Shown: one piece after another, positions 27,536 through 36,078 of the stretch
Numbering within the stretch: position 1 is the first letter of the stretch
Layout: every line of letters starts with the position of its first letter
Assembly (NCBI RefSeq): GCF_031457455.1
Contig: NZ_JAVDWU010000001.1
Location: forward strand, 558,001 to 622,000
Source: Hydrogenophaga palleronii_A
GTDB taxonomy: Bacteria > Pseudomonadota > Gammaproteobacteria > Burkholderiales > Burkholderiaceae_C
Reading direction: 5' to 3'
Length of the DNA stretch: 64,000 nt
Made by a program: the position numbers and the translations under genes
The notes under the pieces: model-generated
Databases searched by the model: none
Told to the model about the DNA's origin: nothing
Seen by the model: the letters and a program-made list of their open reading frames with translations, nothing else

Positions 27536-27999
27536 GGCTGTTGATCGTCGCGGTCGGGCAACGTGTGCCGGACTGGGCGCAGACCGCGTACGACGACTAT
27601 GCCAAGCGATTCCCTCCCGAACTGAGGGTCGAACTCAAGGCCGTGAAAACCGAGCCCCGAGGCTCCAAGACGCTTGAGACACTTCTGGTGGCAGAGCGGG
27701 ATCGCATTCAGGCTGTATTGCCCAAAGGCTGCAGGGTGGTGGTGCTGGATGAGCGTGGCACGGCGCTGACAACCATGGCGCTTGCGCAACAGCTGAAGCA
27801 ATGGCAGCTCGCCAGCGATGACGTGGCCCTGGTGATTGGTGGTCCTGACGGGCTGGAACCTGCGTTCAGAGAACGTGCGCATCAGCGCATCCGCCTGTCA
27901 GACCTGACGCTTCCGCATGCCATGGTGCGCGTGCTGCTCATCGAGCAGCTCTACAGAGCCTGGTCGGTCAACGCCAATCATCCGTACCACAGAGAATGA
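27532..27999 (+). CDS. rlmH: 23S rRNA (pseudouridine1915-N3)-methyltransferase
   Basis: This 155-residue SPOUT methyltransferase methylates pseudouridine 1915 in helix 69 of 23S rRNA. It has LLIVAVGQRVPDW at the N-terminus, VVVLDERGTALTT, the SAM-site loop LVIGGPDGL, and the knot-forming C-terminus LTLPHAMVRVLLIEQLYRAW ending NHPYHRE. It starts inside the end of rsfS and is followed by a repeat-filled gap. Confidence 0.96.
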   Translation: MRLLIVAVGQRVPDWAQTAYDDYAKRFPPELRVELKAVKTEPRGSKTLETLLVAERDRIQAVLPKGCRVVVLDERGTALTTMALAQQLKQWQLASDDVALVIGGPDGLEPAFRERAHQRIRLSDLTLPHAMVRVLLIEQLYRAWSVNANHPYHRE

Positions 28000-28004
28000 C
28001 TGTT

Positions 28005-28190
28005 GACCCCTACGCTCCGCCGCTGCAGTCCTTGTGCCCCCACGCTCCACCGCTTCGCGGGTCGCTGCCCCCGAGGGGGCTGATACGGCTTGGGGCGGCG
28101 GCGCCGGATCTCGTTGCCCCCATGCTCTATCGTGGCAGTTCTTGTACCCCCCCACGCTTCGCGCTGGGCGGGTCGCTGGCTGGCGCGGTA
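28005..28190. repeat. GC-rich intergenic palindromic repeats, copy 3 (at least two units)
   Basis: The 210-base gap between rlmH and maf contains repeated CCCCCACGCT-type and CTTCGCG(G/C)TGGGCGGGTCGCT-type pieces plus a CCCCCGAGGGGG palindrome. It looks like tandemly degenerated copies of the same element seen elsewhere in the window. No protein-coding potential is evident. Confidence 0.6.
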
Positions 28191-28209
28191 ACGTCTTTTA
28201 ACGCAACCT

Positions 28210-28827
28210 ATGACCGATTTCATCTACCTGGCCTCTCAGAGCCCTCGGCGCTTGCAGCTGTTGGAGCAATGGGGGGTGCACTGCAAGCTCTTGTTGCCCG
28301 AGGCGGACGAGGACGTCGAAGCCCTGGAGGTTGTGAAAGCGGGTGAAAAGCCTGCGGCTTACGTGCAGCGTGTCACTGGTCTGAAGCTTCAAGCCGCGCT
28401 GGCGCGCATCAGACACCGCAAATTGAAGCCGGCGCCAGTGCTCTGCGCTGACACCACGGTGGCGTTGGGCGCCCGCATTCTGGGCAAGCCAGAGGGCAAG
28501 GCGGATGCGATGCGCATGCTGGCCGATTTGTCTGGGCGTCGTCACCGTGTGCTGACGGCGGTGGCTGTTGGTCGGCCCTCTTTGCGTGGGGACAAGGTCT
28601 GGTCGGCCTTGTCGACCTCGTGGGTGGAATTTGCACCGCTGACCCCGAGCCAGATTCGTCGCTATGTGGAAAGCGGCGAACCCATGGGAAAGGCGGGGGC
28701 TTATGCCATCCAGGGGCATGCCGCATTGTGGACGAGCCACATCAGCGGCAGCTATTCAGGCATCATGGGGCTGCCTGCGCACGAGACAGCGCAAGTGTTG
28801 AATGCCGCTGGCGCTCGGCTGAGATGA
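28210..28827 (+). CDS. maf: Maf family nucleotide pyrophosphatase (dTTP/UTP type)
   Basis: This 205-residue protein hydrolyses non-canonical or pyrimidine nucleoside triphosphates to monophosphates. Family segments are LASQSPRR at the N-terminus, VLCADTTVALGARILGKP, YVESGEPMGKAGAYAIQGHAA and the C-terminal SGIMGLPAHETAQVL. The E-G-K/AGAYAIQG pattern fits the YhdE group, known as dTTPases. It sits between rlmH and rng, as in many proteobacteria. Confidence 0.94.
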   Translation: MTDFIYLASQSPRRLQLLEQWGVHCKLLLPEADEDVEALEVVKAGEKPAAYVQRVTGLKLQAALARIRHRKLKPAPVLCADTTVALGARILGKPEGKADAMRMLADLSGRRHRVLTAVAVGRPSLRGDKVWSALSTSWVEFAPLTPSQIRRYVESGEPMGKAGAYAIQGHAALWTSHISGSYSGIMGLPAHETAQVLNAAGARLR

Positions 28828-28985
28828 GACACCCCCCGCGCCGCTTCGCGTCACCCCCCTCTCTCGCCTTCGGCGGGAGGGAGGCGGCACTGGCCGTCCG
28901 GCAAAGCCGGCCCGGCGGTGCCCCTGGATGGGACCGTTTCATGCGTCGCGGGTCGCGCGCTGCGCGGTGGAGCAACTGATATGAA
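28827..28985. repeat. GC-rich intergenic palindromic repeat, copy 4
   Basis: The gap between maf and rng begins with GCGCCGCTTCGCGTCACCCCC, continues with a GCCTTCGGCGGGAGG hairpin and then TCCGGCAAAGCCGG. It closely follows the order of motifs of copy 2 near 23650. Confidence 0.65.
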
Positions 28986-29003
28986 AAGAATTCGAGTGAC
29001 CCC

Positions 29004-30581
29004 ATGAGCCAGGACATCTTGATCAATTGGGCGCCGCAGGAGACCAGGGTCGCGGTGGTCGAGCAGGGCGCCGTGCAGGAGGTGCACCTGGAACGAACGC
29101 TTGAGCGTGGGCTGGTGGGCAACATCTATCTGGGCAAGGTGTCCCGGGTGTTGCCGGGCATGCAGTCGGCATTCATCGATATCGGTCTGGACCGGGCGGC
29201 CTTCCTGCACGTGGCAGATCTCATGCCCAACATCGCAGCGAAGCATGCGGTGCCAAGGGAACGCAGTCAGGCGACTGCCGTGCCTACAAACAGCTCGCCG
29301 GAGCAACCCGCGCAGCCCGCAGTTTTGGGCAACGGGCAAGCTGCCAAAGTGCTGACACCCAACCCCGTCTTGCCGATCGAGCGCCAGATCTTTGAAGGAC
29401 AGGCGCTGATGGTGCAGGTGCTCAAGGACCCCATGGGTACCAAGGGCGCCCGGCTCACGGCCCAAATCAGCATCGCCGGGCGCCTCCTGGTTTTTTTGCC
29501 GCAGGACAGCCACATTGGCGTATCACAAAAAATCCCACCAGCCCAGCGCGACGCATTGCGCCAGCGACTGTTGCGTCTCACAGCGGTGGGTGAGGGCGGG
29601 CAGTCCGGTGGTTTCATCCTGCGGACCAATGCCGAAGACGCCAGCGATGACGAACTTGGCGAGGATATTGCGTACCTGCGCAAGACCTGGTTGCGCATCA
29701 AGGAAGCATCGACCAGGCAGCCACCGGCATCCTTGCTGCATGAAGACCTGAGCCTGATGCAGCGCGTGCTGCGTGACCTGGTCAGCGTTGACACACAGTC
29801 CATCCGCATCGATTCCAAAGAGCAGTTTGGTTTGCTGCAGACTTTTGCCAGTGAGTTCATGCCCGACACGGTGAACAAGCTGCAGCACTACAGCGGAGAG
29901 CGGCCCATCTTCGATCTGTTCAACATCGATGAAGACATCGTTCGCGCACTCAGCCGACGTGTGGAGCTGAAGTCGGGTGGGTATCTGGTCATCGACCAGA
30001 CCGAGGCGCTCACGACCGTCGATGTGAACACGGGTGGCTTTGTCGGGGCCCGCAATTTTGACGACACGGTGTTTCGCACCAATCTGGAGGCCGCGCAAAC
30101 CATTGCCCGACAGCTGCGGTTGCGTAACCTGGGCGGCATCGTGATCGTGGATTTCATCGACATGGTTCGAGAAGACCACAAGGAAGCTGTGCTCACCGAG
30201 TTTCGTAAACAACTCGCGCGCGACAGAGTCAAGACCATGATCGGCGGCTTCTCACAACTGGGTCTGGTTGAGATGACGCGCAAGCGCACGCGCGAGTCGT
30301 TGGCCCACGTGATGAGTGAATCCTGTGCGGCCTGTAGTGGAAAAGGAACGGTCAAAACGGCTCGAAGCATTTGTTACGACATCCTGCGGGAAATTCTTCG
30401 TGAGGCCCGCGCTTTCAATCCCCGTGAGTTTCGGGTGGTGGCCTCACCACAGGTGATAGAGCTCTTTCTGGACGAGGAGAGTCAGCACCTGGCCGGTCTT
30501 TCGGACTTCATTGGGAAACCCATTTCCTTGCAAAGTGAAGGCTCAATGACCCAGGAGCAGTACGACATCGTGTTGCTCTGA
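29004..30581 (+). CDS. rng: ribonuclease G
   Basis: This 525-residue endoribonuclease matures 16S rRNA 5' ends and degrades RNA. It has an S1-like domain (from about 35), metal-binding Asp340 (TTVDVNTGG) and Asp383 (VDFIDM), and the zinc-link cysteines Cys441 and Cys444 (CAACSGKG). There is no long RNase E-type C-terminal scaffold. Compared with E. coli RNase G (489 residues), extra length comes from an insertion of about 45 residues inside the S1 region (roughly 78-122). That insertion is rich in Pro, Gln and Ala. Confidence 0.95.
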   Translation: MSQDILINWAPQETRVAVVEQGAVQEVHLERTLERGLVGNIYLGKVSRVLPGMQSAFIDIGLDRAAFLHVADLMPNIAAKHAVPRERSQATAVPTNSSPEQPAQPAVLGNGQAAKVLTPNPVLPIERQIFEGQALMVQVLKDPMGTKGARLTAQISIAGRLLVFLPQDSHIGVSQKIPPAQRDALRQRLLRLTAVGEGGQSGGFILRTNAEDASDDELGEDIAYLRKTWLRIKEASTRQPPASLLHEDLSLMQRVLRDLVSVDTQSIRIDSKEQFGLLQTFASEFMPDTVNKLQHYSGERPIFDLFNIDEDIVRALSRRVELKSGGYLVIDQTEALTTVDVNTGGFVGARNFDDTVFRTNLEAAQTIARQLRLRNLGGIVIVDFIDMVREDHKEAVLTEFRKQLARDRVKTMIGGFSQLGLVEMTRKRTRESLAHVMSESCAACSGKGTVKTARSICYDILREILREARAFNPREFRVVASPQVIELFLDEESQHLAGLSDFIGKPISLQSEGSMTQEQYDIVLL

Positions 30582-30817
30582 GTTCAGGCAGTGCTTTCCG
30601 AATCGCCAAACGGCAGACACGCGTATCACAGTTGCTGTTTCTGAATGTGAGCACTGTTGCCTACAGGGGATCGGTGCCGGAAACCTGCACGTCGCGTCCC
30701 ACTGGATGTCGATAATGGAAATTCCTCGCACTCCTTGGCGCGCAGCCTTTCTGCTGAAATCTCCGGGAGGCGAATCTCCTCTTGTGCCTTTTCAACACCT
30801 TCATTCACCAAGACCTT

Positions 30818-31900
30818 ATGAACTACAAAAACGCCACTTTCGTTCTCTCTGCCTTGGGTGCGGCCACGTTGTCGCTGAGCGTGCATGCAGGCATGGTCAC
30901 AGACGCCAACGGCAACGTGGGCTATGACACCGCTGCCGAATGCGACATGGCAGTGCAATCGGGCACGGCGCGTTTCTATCAGCCCACCACCAGAATGCGT
31001 CCGCAGCGCCGCCAGGGTGAGGTCAGTGTGCGCACGGCGCAGCTTGCCGACCTCGGACCTCAGTATGCACAGGGGGCCTGCGACCTGGGTGTGGGCCGCA
31101 AGGACGGGCGCAATGGCGTGTCGAAGACTCTGCAGGGCAAATACGTGCCTTTCAGCCCCACGATGCCGGTCAACCTTTACCTCAACAAGGATGGCGCACC
31201 TGTGCGGGCCAGCATGGGGCAATGCGACAACCGATTCTCGGATGTGCAACCCCGACCGGTTGCAGTCGCCGCACCGGCGCCGGCGCCTGTGGCCGCTGCA
31301 CCAGCACCCGCCCCCGCTCCTGCGGTCGCTGCGCCCGCTCCGGCGCTGGCGCCCGCTCCCGCACCAGTGGTTGCAGCACCTGCACCTGCAGCGAAGGGGA
31401 TGACTCCCTATGTGTTCGGCACGCTGGGTATGGTCAACGACAGCACGATCTACCACGCACCCGTGCCAACGAACAGCGTTGGTGCCACCGATCGGCAGAT
31501 GGGTGGCCAGATCGGCGCCGGTCTGCAGTTCAATGACCTGCTGGGCGCGGAAGTCTTCTACCAGGGCGGCAAGAGCCATGAGTACCCGTTGGCGAACGGT
31601 GTGGACACGGCCGGTATCGCGCTGAAGGCGCTTGGAGCCCGCCTGACGCTCGGCGGCAACGTCACCGAGAAGCTGCGCCTGTTCGGCAAGCTTGGTGCTG
31701 CCCGTGTCACCCATGACAGTTTCACGGGTGGCGATGAGTCCAAGACCCGCGGTCTGATTGGCTTCGGTGCGGCCTACCTGCTCAATGACAATCTCTCGTT
31801 GCGCTTCGACGCGGACCACTATCCCCGCATGAGCCCCAGCAGCAATCCACGCTGGGGCAACATCGACTACTTCGGTGTCGGCCTTCAGTACAGCTTCTGA
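30818..31900 (+). CDS. outer-membrane beta-barrel protein with Pro/Ala linker
   Basis: This is a 360-residue exported protein. The signal peptide (FVLSALGAATLSLSVHA) is cut near residue 25. A small N-terminal domain (25-145) has three cysteines, including CDMAVQSGTARF and CDLGVGR. Then comes a pure Ala-Pro-Val linker of about 55 residues (150-205), and a C-terminal barrel (207-360) with alternating strands ending LQYSF. The final aromatic residue is typical for BamA-assembled barrels. The barrel resembles the OmpA-type eight-stranded fold, but with the soluble domain placed first. No OmpA peptidoglycan-binding domain is present. It is a single-gene unit with a strong terminator. Confidence 0.75.
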   Translation: MNYKNATFVLSALGAATLSLSVHAGMVTDANGNVGYDTAAECDMAVQSGTARFYQPTTRMRPQRRQGEVSVRTAQLADLGPQYAQGACDLGVGRKDGRNGVSKTLQGKYVPFSPTMPVNLYLNKDGAPVRASMGQCDNRFSDVQPRPVAVAAPAPAPVAAAPAPAPAPAVAAPAPALAPAPAPVVAAPAPAAKGMTPYVFGTLGMVNDSTIYHAPVPTNSVGATDRQMGGQIGAGLQFNDLLGAEVFYQGGKSHEYPLANGVDTAGIALKALGARLTLGGNVTEKLRLFGKLGAARVTHDSFTGGDESKTRGLIGFGAAYLLNDNLSLRFDADHYPRMSPSSNPRWGNIDYFGVGLQYSF

Positions 31901-31928
31901 CGATCCATCCTGTCTGTTCTGTGAAGCA

Positions 31929-31957
31929 AAAAAGGGCTCCTGCGGAGCCCTTTTTTT
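31929..31957. terminator. bidirectional terminator between outer-membrane gene and msbA
   Basis: The stem AAAGGGCTCC/GGAGCCCTTT with a TGC loop is flanked by A and T runs. It can end both converging genes. Confidence 0.88.
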
Positions 31958-32076
31958 GCCTGGCCGCCCCACCAGGGTGTCATCGATGCCCTTGCTCTTT
32001 CATGCGCCAGAGAGCCGCGCAGCTGTGGCATGCGCAGTCTGGGCTTTCTGAGATCCGGGCGGTGTGGTCGCTGCCG

Positions 32077-34002
32077 TCAAGCTGCACTTTGGCTTGTCTG
32101 CTCGGAGCCGTCTTCTGTTGTCTTGAATCCCTGGGCGTGCAGGCGCGCGTAGAGCCCGTCCGCGGCAATCAGTTCGGCATGTGAACCCTGCTCGCTGATC
32201 TGTCCGTCAGCCAGCACCACAACGCGGTCGGCGTGCTCAATCGTGGACAGACGGTGCGCGACCACCAGCGTGGTTCGTCCCTTCATGAGGCGGGACAGTG
32301 CCTCCTGAACCAGACGCTCGGATTCGTTGTCCAGCGCCGAGGTGGCTTCATCCAGAATCAGAACAGGCGCGTTCTTGTAGATGGCCCGGGCAATGGCCAG
32401 ACGCTGGCGTTGTCCACCAGACAGCTCGGCTGCGTTGTGCCCGACCTTGCTGTGAATGCCTTGCGGCAACTGATGAATCAGGTCGAGCAAGTTGGCCGAA
32501 GTCAGGGCGCTCAACACGCTGGCCTCATCGAGTGAGCCGGGGTCGTCACCCAGGGCCACATTGGCGGCCAGCGTGTCATTGAGCATCACCACGTCCTGGC
32601 TGACCAGGGCAAATTGCCGCCGCAGGGAGCGCAGGTCCCATTCACCCAGCGGCACCTCATCGAGACAGATTTCACCCTCAGTTGCATCCACAAAACGTGG
32701 CAACAGATTCACCAGGGTGGATTTTCCAGAGCCCGATGGCCCGACCAGGGCCAGGACTTCACCGGGCGCAATGGTCAGGTTGATGCCCTTCAGCGCAGCG
32801 CGTCCCGCGTGCGCCTCGCCGTCGGTCGCGGCTCGCGACGGGTAGCGCACCCAGACATTGCGCAGCGAGAGACTGCCTTGCGCATGGTCAACCGCATGGC
32901 CGCCGCCCACTTGATCGGGCGTGCTTTCGATGAGGTCGAGTCCTCGCTCCAATGCTGCCAGGCCTCGGGTGATGGGTCCTGCAATTTCGGCCAGGTGGCG
33001 AATGGGAGCCACCAGCATCAACATGGCGGTCACGAACGCCACAAAATTGCCAACCGTCACGCCGCTGCTGCTGCTTTGCCACAAGGCAACCGCAATCACG
33101 GCCGAGAGCGCTGCCGACGCCAGCAATTGCGTCAACGGGGTCATCGCAGCCTGCGCAATGGTGGACTTCAATGCCAGACGCCTCAAGGCTGTGCTCAAGG
33201 CATTGAAGCGTGCGGTCTGACTGCCCTGTGCGCCGTGCAGACGCACCACACGGTGCGCCAGTGCGTTTTCTTCGACGACGTAAGCCAGTTCGTCCGTGGC
33301 TTGCTGGCTGGAGCGGGTCAGTCGATACAGTCGACGGGACAGCACCCGCATGATCATCACCAGCCCTGGAAAGATCAGCAGCACGATCAAGGTGAGCTTC
33401 CAGTTCAGGTACATGAGATAGCCCATGAGTGCCATCATCGTCAGGCTGTCTTTGGCGAGACTGAGCAGTGCATTGACCAACATCGTCGATCCGGTCTGTA
33501 CCTCGTACACCAGTGTGTTGGACAATTTGCTTGCACTTTGCTGCGAGAACAGCTCCATCCGCGCGACATTGAGCTTGGCGAACATGGCGCGCCGCAGATT
33601 CAGAAGCCCGAGACTGGCCGTGTGAGACAACGCGTACTGCGCAAGGAACCCTGCCAGACCTCGGATACCAAACAGACCCATCAGGGCCACGGGCACCATC
33701 CAGAGGGCAATGTTCCCCTCTGCGAATCCCCGATCCAGCAGTGTCTTGAGCAGTGCAGGAATGAGCGGCTCGGTGAGTGCGCCCACCACCGAACAGATGG
33801 CCGCCAGCACGATACCGGCTTTTGCCGACTGAAAATACGGCCAGAAACGTAACAGCCGTTGGGCAATCGACCTCTGCGGTAGAGGTTTTGGGTGAGGTGA
33901 TTCGGTCAAGTCCGTAGCGGCCTGAAAAGAGGTGAGGCGGGAATGAATGCCGGGATGCAAGATCGTAAGGCGTGCCAGGGAGCGACATCGCCATTCGAGC
34001 AC
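32077..34002 (-). CDS. msbA: lipid A ABC exporter MsbA
   Basis: This 641-residue half-transporter flips lipid A-core across the inner membrane. An N-terminal transmembrane domain has six helices (about 60-350). It is followed by the ATPase with Walker A GPSGSGKST, signature LSGGQRQRLAIA, Walker B VLILDEATSALD and the switch histidine in VVAHRLSTIEHADR. The N-terminus is uncertain: the first 40 residues from the 34002 start are unusual, and a TTG near residue 32 is an alternative. The direction is opposite to tolB, with which it shares an upstream region. Confidence 0.9.
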   Translation of the reverse strand: MLEWRCRSLARLTILHPGIHSRLTSFQAATDLTESPHPKPLPQRSIAQRLLRFWPYFQSAKAGIVLAAICSVVGALTEPLIPALLKTLLDRGFAEGNIALWMVPVALMGLFGIRGLAGFLAQYALSHTASLGLLNLRRAMFAKLNVARMELFSQQSASKLSNTLVYEVQTGSTMLVNALLSLAKDSLTMMALMGYLMYLNWKLTLIVLLIFPGLVMIMRVLSRRLYRLTRSSQQATDELAYVVEENALAHRVVRLHGAQGSQTARFNALSTALRRLALKSTIAQAAMTPLTQLLASAALSAVIAVALWQSSSSGVTVGNFVAFVTAMLMLVAPIRHLAEIAGPITRGLAALERGLDLIESTPDQVGGGHAVDHAQGSLSLRNVWVRYPSRAATDGEAHAGRAALKGINLTIAPGEVLALVGPSGSGKSTLVNLLPRFVDATEGEICLDEVPLGEWDLRSLRRQFALVSQDVVMLNDTLAANVALGDDPGSLDEASVLSALTSANLLDLIHQLPQGIHSKVGHNAAELSGGQRQRLAIARAIYKNAPVLILDEATSALDNESERLVQEALSRLMKGRTTLVVAHRLSTIEHADRVVVLADGQISEQGSHAELIAADGLYARLHAQGFKTTEDGSEQTSQSAA

Positions 34003-34115
34003 ATCTTGTCACGGGTGCAGGGGATCGATCCGGTATTATCCGCTGGAGGTTTGCGAGGGAACTCAATTTGAGTTTTTCGGCCAAAGCAACCATTCAGATA
34101 TAAGGAACGCAGGAT

Positions 34116-35417
34116 TTGAATCGAGACCATTGGCCGCTATCACGGCGACGTTTGCTTTCTCAGGCTGTTTTACTCCCCGCCGGTGCTTTGCCTCTGTCAA
34201 ACGCCTTGGCGCAGTTTCGCGTCGAAGTGACGGGTGTGGGCATGACCCAGATTCCGTTCTCTGCTGCTGGCTTTCGGGGAAATGCACAGGTCGGTCAGGA
34301 CATGGCGGCCATTGTTCGTGCCGATCTGGAGCGCAGCGGTCAGTTTCGTTTCGTGGACCCATTGCCCGGCCAATTGGACGAAACGTCACGGCCCGATCTC
34401 GCTCCCTGGCGGGCTCGAACCACGGACGCCTTGCTCACGGGCAGCGTGACGCGCCTCGCAGATGGTCGGCACGATGTCCGTTTCAGGCTTTGGGATGTGG
34501 TCAAGGCACGGGATCTGGGTGGTCTCAGCTACCCGGTGACAACACAGGACCTGCGACTGGCGGCGCATCGTATTGCGGATTACGTGTATGAGGCGCTGAC
34601 GGGAGAGAAGGGCGTGTTCGCCACCCGAATCGCGTACGTTTCCAAGGCAGGCAGCCAACATATCCTCTGGGTGGCAGACGCCGATGGCGAGAACGCACGC
34701 GCGGCCCTGACCAGTCCTGAGCCCATCATTTCGCCCAGTTGGGCCCCTGGTGGCAGTCAATTGGCTTATGTGTCATTCGAATCCCGCAAGCCGGTGATCT
34801 ACACACACGACGTGGCCACGGGACGGCGCCGGCTGTTGGCCAATTTTCGGGGCTCGAACAGTGCGCCTTCGTGGTCTCCCGATGGCAGCCAATTGGCTGC
34901 CACATTGTCCATTTCAGGCAATGCCCAGATTTATGTGATGAGCGCCAACGGCAGTGAGCCTCGCAGGTTGACCCAGTCGGGCAGCATCGACACCGAGCCC
35001 GTTTTCTCCGCAGACGGAAGCTCGTTGTTCTTTGTGAGTGATCGTGGCGGATCGCCCCAGATCTATCGCATGGGCGCACAAGGCGGGAACCCACAGCGAC
35101 TGACCTTCACTGGCAACTACAACATTTCTCCCTCTCCCAGCCCGGATGGTCGTTGGCTGGCCTACATTTCGCGTGTGGGAGGGGCCTTCCGTCTGCACGT
35201 GATGGAGTTGGCCAGTGGCAATGCCACGGCACTCACCAGCACTAGCGGTGACGAGAGCCCGAGCTTTTCTCCCAACAGCCGTCTCATCATTTACGCCACC
35301 CGCGAAAATGGCCAGGAGGCGCTCATGACCACCACGGTCGACGGTCGCATCAAAACACGGCTGGCGGGTGCTCGGGGCGACATTCGAGAGCCTCAATGGG
35401 GGCCGTTTGCTCGCTGA
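34116..35417 (+). CDS. tolB: Tol-Pal system protein TolB
   Basis: This 433-residue periplasmic protein links Pal to TolA. It has an N-terminal alpha/beta domain (to about 160) and a six-bladed beta-propeller with TolB repeats such as PSWAPGGSQLAYVSF, PSWSPDGSQLAAT and EPVFSADGSSLFFVSD. The start is a TTG at 34116 with TAAGGA 9 bases upstream. The signal peptide reads LSRRRLLSQAVLLPAGALP, ending ALA. Its SRRRLL motif looks like a twin-arginine signal rather than the Sec signal of E. coli TolB. tolQRA are absent here. Confidence 0.95.
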   Translation: MNRDHWPLSRRRLLSQAVLLPAGALPLSNALAQFRVEVTGVGMTQIPFSAAGFRGNAQVGQDMAAIVRADLERSGQFRFVDPLPGQLDETSRPDLAPWRARTTDALLTGSVTRLADGRHDVRFRLWDVVKARDLGGLSYPVTTQDLRLAAHRIADYVYEALTGEKGVFATRIAYVSKAGSQHILWVADADGENARAALTSPEPIISPSWAPGGSQLAYVSFESRKPVIYTHDVATGRRRLLANFRGSNSAPSWSPDGSQLAATLSISGNAQIYVMSANGSEPRRLTQSGSIDTEPVFSADGSSLFFVSDRGGSPQIYRMGAQGGNPQRLTFTGNYNISPSPSPDGRWLAYISRVGGAFRLHVMELASGNATALTSTSGDESPSFSPNSRLIIYATRENGQEALMTTTVDGRIKTRLAGARGDIREPQWGPFAR

Positions 35418-35488
35418 CGCCCTCGTGTTGTTTGCGGCATTTTCATCCATCCGCTCGAATTTCTATCCAATCTGAAAGGGAATCCTTC

Positions 35489-36073
35489 ATGCTTAACCTG
35501 ACCAAGCTCTCTGCAACTGCCACGCCTCGTTCACATCGTTCGATCCTGAGCGGCTTTTTTGCGGTGGTGCTGGCGTTCTCACTTGCCGCATGCGGCTCAA
35601 GCGTCAAACTCGATGAGGCACCGGTCGAAGACCGTGGCGCCGCTGCAGGGGGCACTGGCACGCAAGGCGGTACCGGCAGCGGCGTGGACCCCAGTGGCGT
35701 TTCGGGCGTTCAGGTGCCAGGGGTGGACTCACAACAGCCAGCCAACATGGCCCGGGTGATTTATTTTGACTACGACAGCTTTGAAGTGCGTCAAGAGTTT
35801 GCAGGTGCACTTGAAGCCAATGCAGCTTTCCTGAAGGCCAACCCCAGCCGCAAGGTTGCGCTGGAAGGCCACACCGACGAACGTGGGGGGCGGGAGTACA
35901 ACCTGGCCCTTGGACAGAAACGTGCAGAGGCGGTTCGCCGAGCCATGCAATTGCTGGGCGTGAGTGAATCGCAGATGGAGGCCGTGAGCTTCGGAGAAGA
36001 AAAGCCGGCTGTCTATGGCTTTGATGAGAGCGCGTTCGCCCAAAATCGTCGGGTTGAAATCACCTACCGTTGA
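35489..36073 (+). CDS. pal: peptidoglycan-associated lipoprotein Pal
   Basis: This 194-residue outer-membrane lipoprotein starts at the ATG at 35489 after GAAAGGGAATCCTTC. The lipobox is LAAC-G (near residue 34). A Gly/Ala/Thr linker follows, then an OmpA-like domain with YFDYDSFEVR, LEGHTDERGGREYNLALGQKRAEAVRR and VSFGEEKPA. The Asp and Arg of the peptidoglycan-binding motif are present. It lies 72 bases after tolB, and its stop is 6 bases from the cpoB start. Confidence 0.96.
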   Translation: MLNLTKLSATATPRSHRSILSGFFAVVLAFSLAACGSSVKLDEAPVEDRGAAAGGTGTQGGTGSGVDPSGVSGVQVPGVDSQQPANMARVIYFDYDSFEVRQEFAGALEANAAFLKANPSRKVALEGHTDERGGREYNLALGQKRAEAVRRAMQLLGVSESQMEAVSFGEEKPAVYGFDESAFAQNRRVEITYR

Positions 36074-36078
36074 TCAGC

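Noticed and set aside
28005..28190. Repeated short units between rlmH and maf considered as a CRISPR array
   Set aside because: Unit lengths and spacings are irregular, there are no unique spacers of constant size and no cas genes.
31250..31400. Repetitive GCACC/GCTCC-type sequence resembling a direct repeat array
   Set aside because: It encodes the Ala-Pro linker of the outer-membrane protein in frame; it is not a CRISPR or intergenic repeat.
31980..32168. 62-codon minus-strand frame ending in a CACHSC motif, overlapping the end of msbA
   Set aside because: It overlaps msbA in another frame, has no ribosome-binding site and the motif is not CxxCH; I cannot support it as a gene.
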